From positions 3,348,001 to 3,412,000 of the forward strand of contig OY761541.1 in NCBI GenBank assembly GCA_963664625.1: a stretch of 64,000 nt of DNA. The letters are read 5' to 3'. Shown here one piece after another: positions 16,974 through 24,636 of the stretch. The translations under genes and the position numbers were made by a program. Each line of letters starts with the position of its first letter. Position 1 is the first letter of the stretch. The notes under the pieces were generated by a model. It worked only from the letters and a program-made list of their open reading frames with translations, ran no database searches and was not told the DNA's origin. This DNA is from CBDCFV01 sp963664625 (GTDB lineage Bacteria; Chloroflexota; Dehalococcoidia; Lucifugimonadales; UBA3495).

Positions 16974-18376
16974 TTCGCCCTCTCCTTGTCGATAGCTTTC
17001 TGGATGTAGTCGAACTTCGGTCTCGATTCCGGCCAGAAGACGCCCTGATCGTAGCCGTCGAGCAGGGCGTCTCGGCTCATGCCCAGAAGGTCGATCATGA
17101 TCCTGGAAGTGTGCTCCCCGATCATCGGCGGCGGGCCCTTTACGGCTATCTTTTCGCCGCCCAGCCGGAAGGGAGCGCCCTGGAATTTCCAGGGGCCAAG
17201 CATGGGATGCTGCCGCTCGGTGTACATGCCGCGCGACCGAAGCTGCTGGTCGTTTTCGATGCGGTCCTGGGAGCTTTGGACCGGCATGGCGCGGACCCCG
17301 GCGGCTTGACACTTGTCAGCCAAGTCATACTTTCCCAAGGTAAGGGTCCACTCCTCAATGCCCCGGTCCATCTCATCCTGGTGTTCGAGCCGGCCTTCCA
17401 AACGCTTGAGCCTGTCATCCAGAGCCCAGCCGGGTCTGCCCATAAGGTCGACGAGACTGGCCCATTCTTCGTCGGACAGACAGGCAATCACGCACCAATC
17501 GTTGTAGCCGCCGCCCAAGGTCCGGTAAGCGTTATGGGGCGCAACGATGGGGCCGCGGTAGTTGTTCATAACCGGAGCGCCGGGCCATACGGTGCGGTTG
17601 CCGGGAGGGTATCCTTCCCGCCGCGATTCCCGCCCGTTGACGGTCTTGTCCAGAAAAGCCGCGCCGGTGAGGGTGATGCCGGTGATCATCTGGGAAAGGT
17701 CGACGTGCTGTCCCTGGCCGGTCCGGCTGCGATGCCGCAGGGCGGTAAGGGCGCACATGGCGCCGTACATGCCGCCGGTGTCGTCCAAGTAGGACCAACC
17801 CCATCCGGCGGGCGGCTTGCCGGGCAGGCCGGAAAGGTAGGTCAGCCCGGACAGGGCCTGGGCGGCGGGTCCCATGGTGCCGAAGTAGTGCTGGCGCCCG
17901 GTGTGGCCGAAACCGGCCATTGAAACGTAAATGACGTCAGGCCGGAGCTTCTTGAGGTTCTCGTAGCCCAAGCCCCAGCGAGTCATTATCCGGGAACTGA
18001 AGTTCTCAATGACTATGTCGGAAACGGATATGAGGCTCTTGACGGCTTCGAGACCCTTGGGGTGGCGGACGTTGATACTGATGCCCAGCTTTCCGGCGTT
18101 GGTGTCGGCGAACTGGCCGGTGGAGTTGGGACCAGGCTCCACGCCGGGAGGCACGGTGAAGCGGTTCTGGCGGAGGGTGTCGAGGTTCTCGGGCCACTCG
18201 ACCTTGATGACCTCAGCGCCGAGGGTGGCCAGCCAACGGGCCGCCCAAGGACCGGCGCGGACCCAAGTGAAGTCCACGACGCGGATCCCCTCCAATGGCT
18301 GGTTTTTCTTACGTCGCGCGGCGGGCTGAGGATTGACTTGAGCGGATTCCGCCGGGGAATGGTCAAGCTGCGTCAT
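16970..18376 (-). CDS. CaiB/BaiF (family III) CoA-transferase
   Basis: The product has 468 residues, with a basic N-terminal extension (ARRKKNQP) before LEGIRVVDFTWVRAGPWAARWLATLGAEVIKVEWP. GKLGISINVRHPKGLE and GQGQHVDLSQ place the nucleotide loop and catalytic Asp. It is probably the upstream subunit or a partner of the adjacent transferase. The HAD-like gene lies 12 bp upstream and thiolase genes lie farther upstream on the same strand, which suggests acyl-CoA catabolism. Confidence 0.9.
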   Translation of the reverse strand: MTQLDHSPAESAQVNPQPAARRKKNQPLEGIRVVDFTWVRAGPWAARWLATLGAEVIKVEWPENLDTLRQNRFTVPPGVEPGPNSTGQFADTNAGKLGISINVRHPKGLEAVKSLISVSDIVIENFSSRIMTRWGLGYENLKKLRPDVIYVSMAGFGHTGRQHYFGTMGPAAQALSGLTYLSGLPGKPPAGWGWSYLDDTGGMYGAMCALTALRHRSRTGQGQHVDLSQMITGITLTGAAFLDKTVNGRESRREGYPPGNRTVWPGAPVMNNYRGPIVAPHNAYRTLGGGYNDWCVIACLSDEEWASLVDLMGRPGWALDDRLKRLEGRLEHQDEMDRGIEEWTLTLGKYDLADKCQAAGVRAMPVQSSQDRIENDQQLRSRGMYTERQHPMLGPWKFQGAPFRLGGEKIAVKGPPPMIGEHTSRIMIDLLGMSRDALLDGYDQGVFWPESRPKFDYIQKAIDKERAK

Positions 18377-18388
18377 TTTGGACCAATC

Positions 18389-18754
18389 CTATTGGGGAGA
18401 ATCGGTGTCCCGGAGGAGCCAAGGCTCCTCGGCGGCCTCGTGGGGCCAGAGGAATTCGAACCCGGCGTCCAGAGCGTACCTCTTGTCCAGGTCTTCCCGG
18501 TCGCCGATGTGGTAGTAGACGTCGGCTTGGAACCGGGCTTTCACGTCGGGCAGCATGTGTTTCGGGACGACGAAGTCCACCGGGATGTTGTGCCGTTCCC
18601 AGATGGCCCGCTGGCTGCTCATGGGGCGGTCGGAGCAACTGCCGATAAGGTAGCCCTTTTCCTGGGTCTTTCTCACCAAATCCATTGTCAGAATTCCGGG
18701 AGGGTCTCCCACCTCCAAAGTGCCGTCTATATCAAAACTTATCAGTATCACCAA
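18389..18754 (-). CDS. HAD superfamily hydrolase-like protein
   Basis: The product has about 121 residues. Motif I is intact (FDIDGTL), motif II is within GSCSDRP, and a late acidic motif GDREDLDKRYA replaces the classic GDxxxD. It lacks a cap domain, as in small phosphatases. The start is TTG at 18754 or GTG at 18751, with AGAGGTGA at good distance. It is encoded just before the CoA-transferase pair. The substrate is unknown. Confidence 0.75.
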   Translation of the reverse strand: MVILISFDIDGTLEVGDPPGILTMDLVRKTQEKGYLIGSCSDRPMSSQRAIWERHNIPVDFVVPKHMLPDVKARFQADVYYHIGDREDLDKRYALDAGFEFLWPHEAAEEPWLLRDTDSPQ

Positions 18755-18805
18755 ATGGGGTCACCTCTCCCTGATTGTAGTTGCCGTGATTCGACAGGCT
18801 TATCT

Positions 18806-19189
18806 TTAGCCGACCGCCGCCAAGGCCTCGGCGTCCTCGATGTACGCTATTGTCTCCCGCACGCGCCGGCTGGTCAGTTCGGGGTCGCAGATACCGTCAT
18901 AGAAGCACAAGCCGTGCAACTGGCCGATCCGGCTGAAGTAGCGTCCCACCAGGGACTTCACTCGCGGGTCCCGGGTTGTGAGCCGGTCCAATTCCTGTGT
19001 GGTGGCGGCAGTAGTCCTGGGCTCTTCGCCGGTCCGAGCCAAAAGCAGGGCGTCGGTCGCTCGTTTGGTGGCGCCCCATGCCTTCTCCGCGGCGTTGCGG
19101 AGTTTTCCTTGACTCAGCATTTCCATAGCGTCGTCGTAGAGGACCCTTGAATCCGCGAACATCTCCTGAACCCTGTCAGTGGCTACCAA
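18806..19189 (-). CDS. HEPN-like (PaREP1/DUF86-type) protein, paralogue 3
   Basis: The start is set at the TTG at 19189 because GGGAGGT lies 7 bases upstream and the resulting 127 residues match the lengths of the other two paralogues. An upstream GTG at 19225 would add 12 residues absent from them. It conserves AAEKAWGATKRATDALLLARTGEEP and R-x4-H in RYFSRIGQLHGLCFY. It lies between the HAD gene and the thiolase gene on the same strand. No partner gene is recognised. Confidence 0.6.
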   Translation of the reverse strand: MVATDRVQEMFADSRVLYDDAMEMLSQGKLRNAAEKAWGATKRATDALLLARTGEEPRTTAATTQELDRLTTRDPRVKSLVGRYFSRIGQLHGLCFYDGICDPELTSRRVRETIAYIEDAEALAAVG

Positions 19190-19269
19190 CCCGTTGACCT
19201 CCCGGTTTACCAGCCGAACATCCACACCTTTGGTCTTCCCAGATACGCTCCGTCTTCCCTAATCTATTC

Positions 19270-19335
19270 CGTCTTCCCCGCGAAGGCGGGGAACCAAACC
19301 CCGACAGTAGATTCCCGCCTGTGCGGGAATGACGG
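19270..19335. repeat. Two REP-like palindromes
   Basis: gtcttccccgcgaaggcggggaa (19271-19293) is followed by attcccgcctgtgcgggaatgacgg (19311-19335), in the gap between HEPN-like paralogue 3 and the thiolase gene. Confidence 0.7.
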
Positions 19336-19348
19336 TACGACGGTAGTC

Positions 19349-20680
19349 CTAGTCAGGCGTGGCGCCCCACACGGTGAAGTTGCCGCCCGTGGGCATAGGG
19401 CCGCCGGAGACGGCTATTTCGGGCTTTACGCCCGTAACTTGGCGGGCGCCGGCCCGCTGTTGTAACTGCTGGATGCAGTCGGTGTGCATCCAGAAACGGC
19501 TGCGGCCGCTGCCGATGTTGCCGCCGCTGGGCAGGATTGGATTCGGGCCTTCGATGCTGATGTCAGTCTGGTAGAAGTCCAGGGCATCCCCATTTTTCAT
19601 GCCCCGGTAGCCCAGGCCCTCGATGTGGAACTGGTGGAACTGGGCAAAGCCGTCGTACATGTTCTCGAAGGAGAGGTCGTCGGCGGTGATACCGGCCGCC
19701 TCATAAATCTTCCGGCCAGTATAGGCGGTCTCGGCTTCGATCTCGTCGAGGGTTGGGGTGATGCTCCTGGCGACGCCCCGGCTGGATGCGTGGCCGAGGA
19801 TGTAAACGGGACTCTGCTTCATATCCCGGGCCCGGTCGGCGGTGGTGAAGAGGTAGGCCGCTGACGTCATTATAGGTATGTCGTTATCGAAGAGGTTGGC
19901 CGGCTTGGCGATCCATCGGGAGGTCAGGTAGTCCTCCGGGGTCAGCTCTTCAGGCCGGTGCTGGGCCCAGTACCCTTCAGGGAACATCAGGCCGTTCCTT
20001 CTTGAATTTTGCATGAAGGGGGCCATCATGTCGTGGTGCTTGCCGTACTTGCGGCAGTACTCCGCGAACTGCAAAGCCGTGCCGAAGCAACCGGGAGCGC
20101 CCCACAGGGTCCGCCCCGGGCCAAGGGCGAAACTTCCGGGAACGGCGTCGGCGGCGCTGATGCCCCCGTGGTTGTACCGGCCTTCCAGGTTGTGCCAGCC
20201 TTTGAGCACCAAGCAGGTGCTGGTCAAGCCGTCGCCCACGGCCTGGGCGGCGACGACGATGGCCGCGGACATGCATCCGGGGGCGTACATAGTGAACTTG
20301 ACGTTGGTCAACTCGGGCATGTTCTTCAAGAGCCACTCGGAACTGAGCTGGCCGATGCCGTCCAACGGGTTATCGGTGGGATTGAAAGCGTTGACCACGT
20401 CCATGGGCACGGGGGTATCCTCGGGCCAGTGCGCACCGGTGGTAGTAACAGGAACGACCACGATGCCGTCGACCTGGTCAGGAGAAACGCCGGCATCCTC
20501 AATAGCTCTCCGCATGGCCAGGATGCTGTTGGCGCCCACCGAGGTTTCCGGCCTGCCGTCCCAGCGGCGGGCGGTGGGGGAGTGTCCGATGCCTACCGCG
20601 GCCACCTTGCCCCGGTGTTCCCAGATTCCCAATCCCCCGGTGGAGCGGTACATTGATTCAGGAGCCATCTGAGTAGTCAT
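19349..20680 (-). CDS. Thiolase-like acetyl-CoA acetyltransferase / SCP-x type protein
   Basis: The product has 443 residues with AAGGAG 6 bases before the ATG. Thiolase-fold cues are KVAAVGIGHSPTARR, AMRRAIEDAGVSPDQVDGIVV, the nucleophile region APGCMSAAIVVAAQAVGDG with a Cys, and C-terminal GNIGSGRSRFWMHTDCIQQLQQRAGARQV. The terminal Cys/His placement differs from classical thiolases, as in the lipid-transfer (SCP-x) branch. Such proteins pair with DUF35 OB-fold proteins, as found just upstream here. It likely acts in side-chain or fatty acyl-CoA cleavage. Confidence 0.88.
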   Translation of the reverse strand: MTTQMAPESMYRSTGGLGIWEHRGKVAAVGIGHSPTARRWDGRPETSVGANSILAMRRAIEDAGVSPDQVDGIVVVPVTTTGAHWPEDTPVPMDVVNAFNPTDNPLDGIGQLSSEWLLKNMPELTNVKFTMYAPGCMSAAIVVAAQAVGDGLTSTCLVLKGWHNLEGRYNHGGISAADAVPGSFALGPGRTLWGAPGCFGTALQFAEYCRKYGKHHDMMAPFMQNSRRNGLMFPEGYWAQHRPEELTPEDYLTSRWIAKPANLFDNDIPIMTSAAYLFTTADRARDMKQSPVYILGHASSRGVARSITPTLDEIEAETAYTGRKIYEAAGITADDLSFENMYDGFAQFHQFHIEGLGYRGMKNGDALDFYQTDISIEGPNPILPSGGNIGSGRSRFWMHTDCIQQLQQRAGARQVTGVKPEIAVSGGPMPTGGNFTVWGATPD

Positions 20681-20698
20681 TGTTCACTCCTTACTGTG

Positions 20699-20793
20699 AT
20701 TCCCGCCTGCGCGGGAATGACGGTTAGTATTGCATAACGGTTACTATGGCGAGAATGACGGGTGGTATGGATTCCCGCCTGCGCGGGAATGAC
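20699..20793. repeat. Two REP-like palindromes in tandem
   Basis: attcccgcctgcgcgggaat plus gacgg at 20699-20722, and again attcccgcct gcgcgggaat gacg at 20771-20793, between the DUF35 and thiolase genes. Confidence 0.8.
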
Positions 20794-20797
20794 GCTA

Positions 20798-21208
20798 TCA
20801 GTCTATTACCCGCCACTCCGGGATCTTCTGGCCGTTTGACGCGGCTTCGAACAGCACCTCTACGGCGGCTCCCACCGGGACCTCGTCAGCCGGCGTACCG
20901 GGAAGGTGGGAGTACATCTGGATACCGGGGTCCTCGTCCAACATTACCACGGCGAGATTGAAGGGCAGATCATCTTTGAGGGACGCCACCGGGCAGTCGT
21001 AGACCACGCAGTAGTTGTAAATGGTGCCCCGGCCGCTCATCTCCTTCCATTCCAGATTGTCACCGGACCCGCACTGGCGGCAGGCCGGCGTCGGCGGGTG
21101 CTGCAACCGGTCACAGGATGTACAGTTCTGAATCACCAACCGGTCTTGGTTGGCAGCATCCCAGAATGGTCTGGTCAAATCGTCAGGTATCACGCCTTGC
21201 TTCGGCAT
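20798..21208 (-). CDS. DUF35 OB-fold zinc-ribbon protein (acyl-CoA thiolase partner)
   Basis: The product has 136 residues from the ATG at 21208. The frame stays open to 21352 but the extra sequence looks non-native. The N-terminal helix (DDLTRPFWDAANQDRL) precedes a rubredoxin-like zinc ribbon (CTSC ... CRQC) and an OB fold (GRGTIYNYCVVYDCP, FNLAVVMLDEDPGIQMYSHL). DUF35 proteins bind SCP2-type thiolases and CoA substrates, which matches the thiolase gene 117 bp downstream. Confidence 0.9.
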   Translation of the reverse strand: MPKQGVIPDDLTRPFWDAANQDRLVIQNCTSCDRLQHPPTPACRQCGSGDNLEWKEMSGRGTIYNYCVVYDCPVASLKDDLPFNLAVVMLDEDPGIQMYSHLPGTPADEVPVGAAVEVLFEAASNGQKIPEWRVID

Positions 21209-21365
21209 ATTTTCCACCCATTTCGGAATTTCTTGAGGGTATTGGAAAGTGTAGACCGTGTTTTGGTCAACGATAATCACATTTGCACGATATGTCAAAA
21301 TGTGTTCAGTCCAGATGATTCCCGCCGCGCCAACGGGCGACGGCTTGCGCAACGAGGTGCTTCAA

Positions 21366-23513
21366 ATGACACAACATACTTCCTCATCTTCGGCAGGTAA
21401 TGAGACTCCGGGACTTCCGGAAATTGACGGGCCTGTGCCCGCTCCTCCCACAGCCGACCAAAGGCCCCATAGTTCCACATATCACGGGACAACCATTGAA
21501 GACCCGTGGCACTGGCTGCGCGACCCCGGCTATCCAAACGTCAATGACGCCGACGTGCTGGCGTATCTCAACGCCGAAAACGATTACTTCGAAGCCGTGA
21601 TGTCACCGCACCGGGAGTTGATGGACACCATCTTCGAGGAAATCAAGGCGCGGCAGCAGCCGGACCTGTCCAGCGTCCCGTGGAAACGGGGGGGATGGTA
21701 CTACCAGTGGAGCTACCAGGAGGGGAGCCAATACCGCGTGTGGCAGCGCTGGCCGGCCGACAGCCCCAACGCAAGGGAAAAGCCGACTGACGACGCGCAA
21801 ACGATTCTGGACGAGCCGGAGTTGGCGAAGGACTATGAGTACTTCCGTCTCGGTTCCATGTCGGTGAGCAACGGCGGCTCATTGCTCGCCTACAGCACCG
21901 ACACCGACGGCTCGGAACGGTACCGGATAGTGGTCAAAGACCTGGAAACAGGGGACATGCTGGAGGACGAAATCGAGGGGACGATAGGAAGCCCGGTGTG
22001 GGCGGAGGACGACGCATCGTTCTTCTACACGCTGGTGGACGAGAACTGGCGCCCTTGGCAAATACGACGGCACACGCTGGGCCAGCCCGTTGACCAAGAC
22101 TCTATTGTCTACGAGGAGACGGACCCTGGCTTCTTCGTCGGCCTGTCGATAACCACCTCCAGGGAATATATACTCATCGGCGCGGGCGACCACGTCACTT
22201 CGGAGGTGCGCCTCATACCCGCCTCGGACCCCGGCTCGGAGGCAACCCTGGTCTCTCCCCGCAGGACCGGTCACGAGTACTCGATAGACCACCAAGGCGA
22301 CCGCTTCGTCGTCCGCACCAACGACAAGCACAAAAACGCCCGCTTGGCCACGGCTCCAGCGGACGATCCCGACGAAGGGGCTTGGGAGCCGTTGGTGGAA
22401 CCCTCCGATTCGCATTACATCCGGGGCTTCGAAGCATTCGAGGACTTTATCGCCGTAGAGGAACGGATAGACGGGCTTGACCACCTGCGGCTGATCGACC
22501 GGGCAGGGAAGTCGACCTACATACCCTTCCCCGAGTCGGCCTACACCGTCCACACCGCCACAAACGCGGAATTCAAGACGGACACGCTGCGCTTGGAGTA
22601 CACGTCGATGGTGACGCCGACGACGGTGTTCGACTATCACGTTGACACCGGCGAACTGGAAGTCCGGAAGGTGCAGGAAGTCCCCAGCGGGTACGACGCC
22701 TCGGAATACGTTACCGACCGGGTGCTGGCCACGGCCCGGGACGGCGCGCAGGTACCCGTGTCCATCGTCCGCCGCAGGGAAACCCCGGTGGACGGCACGG
22801 CGCCCCTGTACCTTTACGGCTACGGTGCCTATGGGTACGCTATCCCCCCGTCATTCTCCACCACGCGGTTGTCGCTGCTGGACCGGGGCTTCATCTTCGC
22901 CATCGCCCACATTCGCGGGGGCGACGACCTGGGATACCACTGGTACGAGACCGGCAAGCTGGACCGGCGCGCCAACACCTTCAACGACTTCGTGGACGCG
23001 GCGCGTCACCTGATAGAGCAGGGCTACGCTAAGGAAGGCCGCATCGCCATCGCCGGGGGCAGCGCTGGCGGGCAGCTTATGGGGGCAGTGGTCAACCAAG
23101 CGCCGGAACTGTGGGGCGCAGTCGCCGCCCATGTGCCGTTCGTGGACGCGCTGAACACCATGCTGGACGATACCCTGCCACTCACCCCAATAGAATGGCC
23201 GGAGTGGGGTAATCCCATCGAGGACCGGACCGTTTTCGATTACATCCGGTCCTACTCTCCGTATGACCAGTTGACCACCCGCGACTACCCCCCGATGCTG
23301 GTGACCGCGGGGTTGAACGACCCCAGGGTAACCTACTGGGAACCCGCCAAGTACGTGGCAAAGCTGCGGGCGTTGAAAACGGACGGCAACCTGCTGCTGC
23401 TGAAGACCAACATGGGCGCGGGCCATGGCGGCAGATCGGGAAGGTACGACCGGCTGTACGAAGTGGCTGAGGAGTACGCATTCATGCTGGTGAGTATGGG
23501 ACTGGCGGAGTGA
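21366..23513 (+). CDS. Prolyl oligopeptidase family protease (oligopeptidase B-like, S9A)
   Basis: The product has 715 residues from the ATG at 21366, with GAGGTG 8 bases upstream. The frame extends back to 21258 without a plausible site. An N-terminal seven-bladed propeller (about 60-430) is followed by the alpha/beta-hydrolase domain. The catalytic Ser is in GGSAGGQLMG, Asp in GLNDPRV and His in GAGHGGRSG. DPWHWLRDP and GGWYYQW are oligopeptidase B/POP signatures. It cleaves short peptides, probably in the cytoplasm because no signal peptide is seen. It diverges from the DUF35 gene. Confidence 0.93.
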   Translation: MTQHTSSSSAGNETPGLPEIDGPVPAPPTADQRPHSSTYHGTTIEDPWHWLRDPGYPNVNDADVLAYLNAENDYFEAVMSPHRELMDTIFEEIKARQQPDLSSVPWKRGGWYYQWSYQEGSQYRVWQRWPADSPNAREKPTDDAQTILDEPELAKDYEYFRLGSMSVSNGGSLLAYSTDTDGSERYRIVVKDLETGDMLEDEIEGTIGSPVWAEDDASFFYTLVDENWRPWQIRRHTLGQPVDQDSIVYEETDPGFFVGLSITTSREYILIGAGDHVTSEVRLIPASDPGSEATLVSPRRTGHEYSIDHQGDRFVVRTNDKHKNARLATAPADDPDEGAWEPLVEPSDSHYIRGFEAFEDFIAVEERIDGLDHLRLIDRAGKSTYIPFPESAYTVHTATNAEFKTDTLRLEYTSMVTPTTVFDYHVDTGELEVRKVQEVPSGYDASEYVTDRVLATARDGAQVPVSIVRRRETPVDGTAPLYLYGYGAYGYAIPPSFSTTRLSLLDRGFIFAIAHIRGGDDLGYHWYETGKLDRRANTFNDFVDAARHLIEQGYAKEGRIAIAGGSAGGQLMGAVVNQAPELWGAVAAHVPFVDALNTMLDDTLPLTPIEWPEWGNPIEDRTVFDYIRSYSPYDQLTTRDYPPMLVTAGLNDPRVTYWEPAKYVAKLRALKTDGNLLLLKTNMGAGHGGRSGRYDRLYEVAEEYAFMLVSMGLAE

Positions 23514-23532
23514 CCGCCTACCGGCGCCGGCC

Positions 23533-23645
23533 AGAGCCTTTTCATTCTCTCGTCTTTCCCGCGAAGGCGGGAACCCGGCCCGAGGACAAGCTTTGCGGGA
23601 AAGACGGGACCTATGTAACCTAAACCGGGAAAATGTAGAGGCCCT
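23533..23645. mobile_element. MITE-like element, family 2, copy 2
   Basis: Ends agagccttttcattctc (from 23533) and gaaaatgtagaggccct (to 23645) are imperfect inverted repeats. The interior has cgtctttcccgcgaaggcggga and cgggacctatgtaacc, related to the element at 7282-7434 in inverted order. It lies after the oligopeptidase stop. Confidence 0.6.
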
Positions 23646-23753
23646 GCGGCGCCTGCGTCCTATGCTTGCCAGTCTGAAGAGGCCGATGGTACAAACACAT
23701 GAAACAGGCGCAGGAAGCGGGACGGGAATGCCCGCTTGAAAAGGAGGTTGGAC

Positions 23754-24545
23754 ATGGCCCGCTTGGAAGGAAAAGTGGCGGTGATTACCGGGGCAACCGG
23801 CGGCATTGGCCGGGCCGCGGCGAAATTGTTTGCCGACGAGGGAGCGCGAGTTGCGCTGGTCGATCTCGATGAAGCGGCGCTCCAGGAGGCCGTGCGGACA
23901 ATCGGCGAGGAACGAGCCAGCTATACCGCGGCCGACGTGACTCAACCCGACCAGACCCAAGCCTACGTGAACGCGGCGGTGGAACGCTGGGGCGGTATAG
24001 ACGTGCTGCTGGCAAACGCTGGCATCGAGGGGGCCATGTACTCGATACCGGACTATCCCCTGGACGTTTTCGACCGGGTCATGGCGGTGAACGTTCGCGG
24101 GGTATGGCTGGGCATCAAGTACGCGGTCCCGGCGATGGAGCGACGGGGAGGCGGCAGCATCGTGATCACCTCTTCCACCGCCGGCATAAGCGGGACGCCG
24201 AACATGTCGGCCTACAATACCAGCAAGCACGCCGTCATCGGTCTGATGCGCACCGCCGCGCTGGAATGCGCTCCGTTGGGCATCCGTGTCAACACCGTGA
24301 ACCCGGCCCCGATTGAGACGCGGATGATGCGGTCCATTGAGGAGATGCGGGTAGCGGCGCTGGACGACGCGTCGGTAACCGTGGACCAAGTAAAACAGGT
24401 CACAGCTACGCGCATTCCGCTGGAGCGGTACGGAGACCCCGAGGAAGTAGCCCGGTTGATGCTGTTCCTGGCCAGCGACGACAGCAGCTTCTGCACTGGC
24501 GGCGTTTACATGGTGGACGGAGGCAGGTCCGCGGGCACTAGGTAG
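23754..24545 (+). CDS. Short-chain dehydrogenase/reductase
   Basis: The product has 263 residues from the ATG at 23754, with AAGGAGGT 7 bases before it. The NAD(P) motif is TGATGGIG, with the NAG motif in LLANAGIEG, a catalytic Ser in ITSSTAGISG, and Y-x3-K in YNTSKHA. The acidic residue after strand 2 (LVDLDEAAL) favours NAD(H). The C-terminus GGVYMVDGGRSAG is typical. The substrate is not predictable. Confidence 0.92.
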   Translation: MARLEGKVAVITGATGGIGRAAAKLFADEGARVALVDLDEAALQEAVRTIGEERASYTAADVTQPDQTQAYVNAAVERWGGIDVLLANAGIEGAMYSIPDYPLDVFDRVMAVNVRGVWLGIKYAVPAMERRGGGSIVITSSTAGISGTPNMSAYNTSKHAVIGLMRTAALECAPLGIRVNTVNPAPIETRMMRSIEEMRVAALDDASVTVDQVKQVTATRIPLERYGDPEEVARLMLFLASDDSSFCTGGVYMVDGGRSAGTR

Positions 24546-24636
24546 CAAGAGCCATGTCAGACGCCCGATATGCCAGTCCGGTTGGTTTCGGCGACAGATA
24601 AAACCAAGCACCGTTTAATCTAATAGCAGGTGATGC

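Noticed and set aside
16974..17312. N-terminal extension of the first CoA-transferase
   Set aside because: It lies entirely within the second CoA-transferase in another frame and has basic low-complexity sequence; the ATG at 16973 gives the family start.
22851..24611. 586-residue open frame on the minus strand across oligopeptidase and SDR genes
   Set aside because: It is antisense to two well-supported genes with proper ribosome sites and has no domain; it reflects GC-rich antisense bias.
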